DNA of 7,151 nucleotides from contig CAYRWY010000310.1 of NCBI GenBank assembly GCA_964427955.1, forward strand, positions 1-7,151. Direction: 5' to 3'. Positions 4,985 to 7,151 of this stretch are shown in pieces (the stretch's first letter is position 1; each line of letters begins with the position of its first letter). Under the pieces are notes generated by a model that worked only from the letters and a program-made list of their open reading frames with translations, was not told where the DNA came from and did not search any database. Origin of the DNA: JACRBK01 sp964427955. Its GTDB lineage: Bacteria; Chloroflexota; Anaerolineae; Aggregatilineales; Aggregatilineaceae. A program made the position numbers and the translations under genes.

Positions 4985-6901
4985 ATGTCCAAACGACTCC
5001 TTGTGTGTGCGCTGCTGGTGGTCCTGGTGCTGACCGCGTGCGGCGGCCAATCAAAATCGAAGTCCGGCGCGACGCAGCCCGCCGATGCGACCCTGAGCGT
5101 CCAGACCAATCGCGTCGAATGGCAGAGCGGCAGCACCGGCGTCTGGACGGCGGTCACCGCGACGCAGTCGGTCCACAACCAGGACTCGATCCGCACCGAC
5201 GTGAGCGGCGCGGCGGTGCTCAATTTTTACACCGGGACGCAGGCCGACATCCTGCCCGGCAGCCAGATCACCGTCTCGTCCTACGAGCAAACGTCGAGCG
5301 GCGGAGCCGTGATCACCCTCAACCAGATCGTGGGCGACACCCGGCACCGCGTCCAGATGGTGGCCGACACCGACAGCCGCTACGAAATCGACACCCCGGT
5401 CGCGCAGCTCACGGTGCGCGGGACCGAGTTCAGCGTCAGCGTGGCGTCGGACGGCGCGACGAGCCTGGAAGTGACCAGCGGCGTGGTGCGGGCCAAAGTC
5501 GGCTTGCAGCAGTACGACGTCAACCCCGGCCAGGGATTGAAGGTGGATGCCAACCAGAGCACGACCGGCCCGGCGCAGCTCAACCCGATTCTGCCGCCCA
5601 ACGTGACCATGACGCCCACTCCGGCCCAGGGCGCCGCCGGTCCGACGTCCACCATCACACCCTTCGGCTACGCGGGCGTGCCGAGCAGCACGCCGTTCCC
5701 AACCCTGCCGCCCGTAGCCGCCGTGCCGACCATCGGGATCACGCCGCTGCCCCAGCCGACCGCCGCCCCGACCCTGACACCGCTGCCGACGCTGACACCG
5801 GTACCCACCACCCCGCCGCAGTCCGCGCCCCCGATCGATACCAGCGGGCAAACCGTGCCACAGGTTTCGGCACCGCCCGCGGGCAGTCTGCCGGGCGAGA
5901 TCGCCTTCACCTCGTACCGCGAAGGCAGCCCGCAGGTTTACCTGATGGCCGCGGATGGCACCAACGTGCGCCGCCTGACCGATCCGGCACTGGGCGGATC
6001 GTGGCCGAGCTTCTCGCCGGACGGATCGCAGATCGCGTTCGAGATCGCGCGCGAGGGCTTCCCCTATCCCTACCTGATGCTGGCCGATGGCAGCCAGGTC
6101 TGGCCGCTGGGGAAGATGAACGGTTCGCGCCCGGTCTGGTCGCCCGACAGCCGCCTGATCGTGTTCATCGGCAATGGCGACGGCGCGTCGATCCTGTACT
6201 ACACCGACCCCAGCGGGCAGAAGACTGCCCCCTTCAGCCAGGTTCCGGTGACGCTGTCGCCCGCAAGCTGGTCGCCGGACGGGCTGCGGCTGGCCTTCAC
6301 GTCCAGCGCCACCGGCTACAACGAAATCTACGTGATGGACGTGCGATCCGGCGCCGTGCAGCAGGTGACGCAGCTCCAATCAGTGGCAATGGACGCCGCC
6401 TGGTCGCCGGACGGATCGCAGATCGCGTTCGAGTCGTCGTTCGGCGGGACGTCGAAGATCTACCTGATGAATCCCGATGGCAGCGGCCTCTACGCGCTGA
6501 GTTATGGCGACGGATCGGACAGCAACCCGACGTGGTCGCCGGATGGGCGGTGGATCGCGTATACGTCGTACTGGAACGGGAATTCAGATATTTACGCGAT
6601 CAGCCGCGACGGACAGCAGCGCTACCGCCTGACCGACGATCCGGCGCCCGACACCATGCCCGCGTGGCGTCCGGTGGCGACCGGAGCACAGGTCGCGCCG
6701 GTGGCGATCCCGCTGGACGTCGTGCCATTGGAGGTCCAGCCGGAGCCGACCGCCGTCCCTACCATCGGGATCGAGATCGTCCCGCTCCAGCCGCTGGAGG
6801 TCCAACCAGAGCCGACCGCCGTCCCCACCCTGGGACTCCAGATCGTGCCGGTGGGGCCACTCGTGCCCATCGCGACGGATACGCCGGTCGTGATCCGGTA
6901 A
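4985..6901 (+). CDS. Lipoprotein: FecR-like domain, Pro/Thr linker, TolB/PD40-like six-bladed propeller
   Basis: This is a 638-residue exported, lipid-anchored protein. ATG 4985 has GAGAGG at 4971-4976, eight bases upstream. Residues 1-19 are a lipoprotein signal ending in the lipobox L-T-A-C (C19). Residues about 37-188 match the FecR domain: an N-terminal 'VEWQSG...W' strand region, SIRTDVSGAAVLNFYTG (68-84), then TPVAQLTVRGTEFSVSV (137-153), LEVTSGVVRAKV (161-172) and NPGQGLKV (180-187). Residues 200-300 are a Pro/Thr-rich linker. Residues about 303-565 carry WSPDG-x-x-IAF-type repeats (SPDG/S at 344, 386, 430, 474, 518), with GEIAF (304-308) and PAWRP (559-563) closing a six-bladed propeller. 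A Pro-rich tail with two 22-residue repeats ends the protein. Ligand or partner is unknown; binding or sensing at the cell surface is inferred. No FecI-type sigma factor gene is nearby. Confidence 0.9.
   Translation: MSKRLLVCALLVVLVLTACGGQSKSKSGATQPADATLSVQTNRVEWQSGSTGVWTAVTATQSVHNQDSIRTDVSGAAVLNFYTGTQADILPGSQITVSSYEQTSSGGAVITLNQIVGDTRHRVQMVADTDSRYEIDTPVAQLTVRGTEFSVSVASDGATSLEVTSGVVRAKVGLQQYDVNPGQGLKVDANQSTTGPAQLNPILPPNVTMTPTPAQGAAGPTSTITPFGYAGVPSSTPFPTLPPVAAVPTIGITPLPQPTAAPTLTPLPTLTPVPTTPPQSAPPIDTSGQTVPQVSAPPAGSLPGEIAFTSYREGSPQVYLMAADGTNVRRLTDPALGGSWPSFSPDGSQIAFEIAREGFPYPYLMLADGSQVWPLGKMNGSRPVWSPDSRLIVFIGNGDGASILYYTDPSGQKTAPFSQVPVTLSPASWSPDGLRLAFTSSATGYNEIYVMDVRSGAVQQVTQLQSVAMDAAWSPDGSQIAFESSFGGTSKIYLMNPDGSGLYALSYGDGSDSNPTWSPDGRWIAYTSYWNGNSDIYAISRDGQQRYRLTDDPAPDTMPAWRPVATGAQVAPVAIPLDVVPLEVQPEPTAVPTIGIEIVPLQPLEVQPEPTAVPTLGLQIVPVGPLVPIATDTPVVIR
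6725..6856 (+). repeat. Two tandem 66-bp repeats coding a Pro-rich tail
   Basis: Units 6725-6790 and 6791-6856 encode residues 581-602 and 603-624 of the lipoprotein. Both share PLEVQPEPTAVPT and then I/L-G-I/L-E/Q-I-V-P. The DNA is still similar (GGAGGTCCA and GAGCCGACCGCCGTCCC in both), so the copying looks fairly recent. The AVPTIGI core also appears in the internal linker (residues 246-252), so the tail may have grown from linker sequence. The units lie at the extreme C-terminus, outside the propeller. Confidence 0.85.
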
Positions 6902-6906
6902 CCAAT

Positions 6907-7018
6907 GGCCCTCACCCCTGGCCCCTCTCCCATAGACAACGATGGGAGAGGGGAAAAAGCGTGCGGCTCCCCCTCTCCATTGTGCTTTTTGAATGGAGAG
7001 GGGGTGGGGGGTGAGGCC
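6907..7018. mobile_element. 112-bp palindromic element of the CCTCACCCC family
   Basis: It starts six bases after the lipoprotein stop codon. The ends are GGCCCTCACCCC (6907-6918) and GGGGTGAGGCC (7008-7018), complementary apart from one extra C. Inside, CCCCTCTCCCAT (6922-6933) pairs perfectly with 6942-6953 around an eight-base loop, and a 13-bp arm (6969-6981) pairs perfectly with 6992-7004 around a ten-base loop. The end pattern CCTCACCCC, a few bases, CCCCTCTCC is the same as in the 3565-3760 element. No U-tract follows either stem, so a terminator role is possible but not shown. It has no coding content. Confidence 0.6.
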
Positions 7019-7055
7019 GGGACAGTTGACCTCAAAAAATGTGGGTAACAGATAG

Positions 7056-7151
7056 CCACCCCGTGGCGAGGGGGAGTGGCGCCGTGGAAACGTCGTGGTA
7101 GGGAAGCGGCGCCGCCGCGCCCGGCTTTGAAAAAATGAGAATTGTCTCTCA
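7056..7151 (+). repeat. ~95-bp direct repeat, copy B (runs to the window edge)
   Basis: This is the same sequence as 3588-3682, ending in GAGAATTGTCTCTCA at the last base, so it may continue. The CCCCTCTC that precedes copy A is absent here, and the flank reads ACAGATAG instead. An ACCTCA at 7029-7034 sits at about the place where a left end would start. It may be a third element with a decayed left end. Confidence 0.85.

Noticed and set aside
5051..6379. A 442-codon minus-strand open frame inside the lipoprotein gene
   Set aside because: It is a mirror of the real gene: Arg/His/Gly-rich, without domains or a ribosome site that outweighs the FecR/propeller evidence.
3760..7014. A very long plus-strand open frame of 1084 codons
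   Set aside because: It runs antisense to the whole pfkA gene and then out of frame through the lipoprotein gene. Its product is Arg/Gly/Ala-rich with no recognisable domain, as expected from GC-rich codon bias, and both overlapped genes are well supported.
7026..7054. TTGACC at 7026-7031 as a promoter for a gene beyond the window
   Set aside because: No acceptable -10 box lies 16-18 bp downstream, and the sequence runs straight into the repeat copy.

Overview
The window is GC-rich and reads as a chromosomal segment of a free-living bacterium. A member of the Chloroflexota (Anaerolineae-like) is the best guess, with moderate confidence. The reasons are the lipoprotein with long Pro/Thr 'PTP' linkers, the GC-rich codon use, and the dispersed CCTCACCCC...CCCCTCTCC inverted-repeat elements in the gene-free stretches. 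This is an inference from style; no rRNA or other phylogenetic marker is present. I see no tRNA, rRNA, CRISPR array, transposase or phage gene.

Layout from left to right: (1) 1-93, the 3' end of a gene whose last 30 residues look like the end of an SH3b domain. (2) 225-620, a small stand-alone protein resembling the TY-Chap / YbjN-like chaperone fold. (3) 774-1709, a two-domain GNAT acetyltransferase. (4) 1724-3473, a TetR regulator (WHG-type C-terminal domain) followed 45 bp later by an atypical NAD(P)-binding SDR protein. They share one strong sigma70-like promoter with a long GTTAAC palindrome laid over its spacer, -10 and start region. (5) 3474-3873, a 400-bp gene-free stretch full of inverted repeats, including a 196-bp element with imperfect 26-bp terminal inverted repeats. 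(6) 3874-4848 on the minus strand, 6-phosphofructokinase with unusual substitutions in nucleotide-site motifs. (7) 4985-6901, transcribed divergently from it, a lipoprotein built as FecR-like domain, Pro/Thr linker, six-bladed TolB/PD40-like propeller and a repetitive Pro-rich tail. (8) 6902-7151, more of the same repeats, including a second copy of a ~95-bp sequence found inside the 3565-3760 element.

Functional links: the TetR-SDR pair is a plausible self-regulated unit responding to a small molecule. The other genes look like independent neighbours: sugar catabolism (pfkA), cell-surface sensing or binding (the lipoprotein), and acetylation of an unknown substrate (GNAT). I found no multi-gene system that looks new. 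The points most worth a second look are the TetR operator, the phosphofructokinase motif changes, the SDR without a recognisable catalytic YxxxK, and the repeat-element family.
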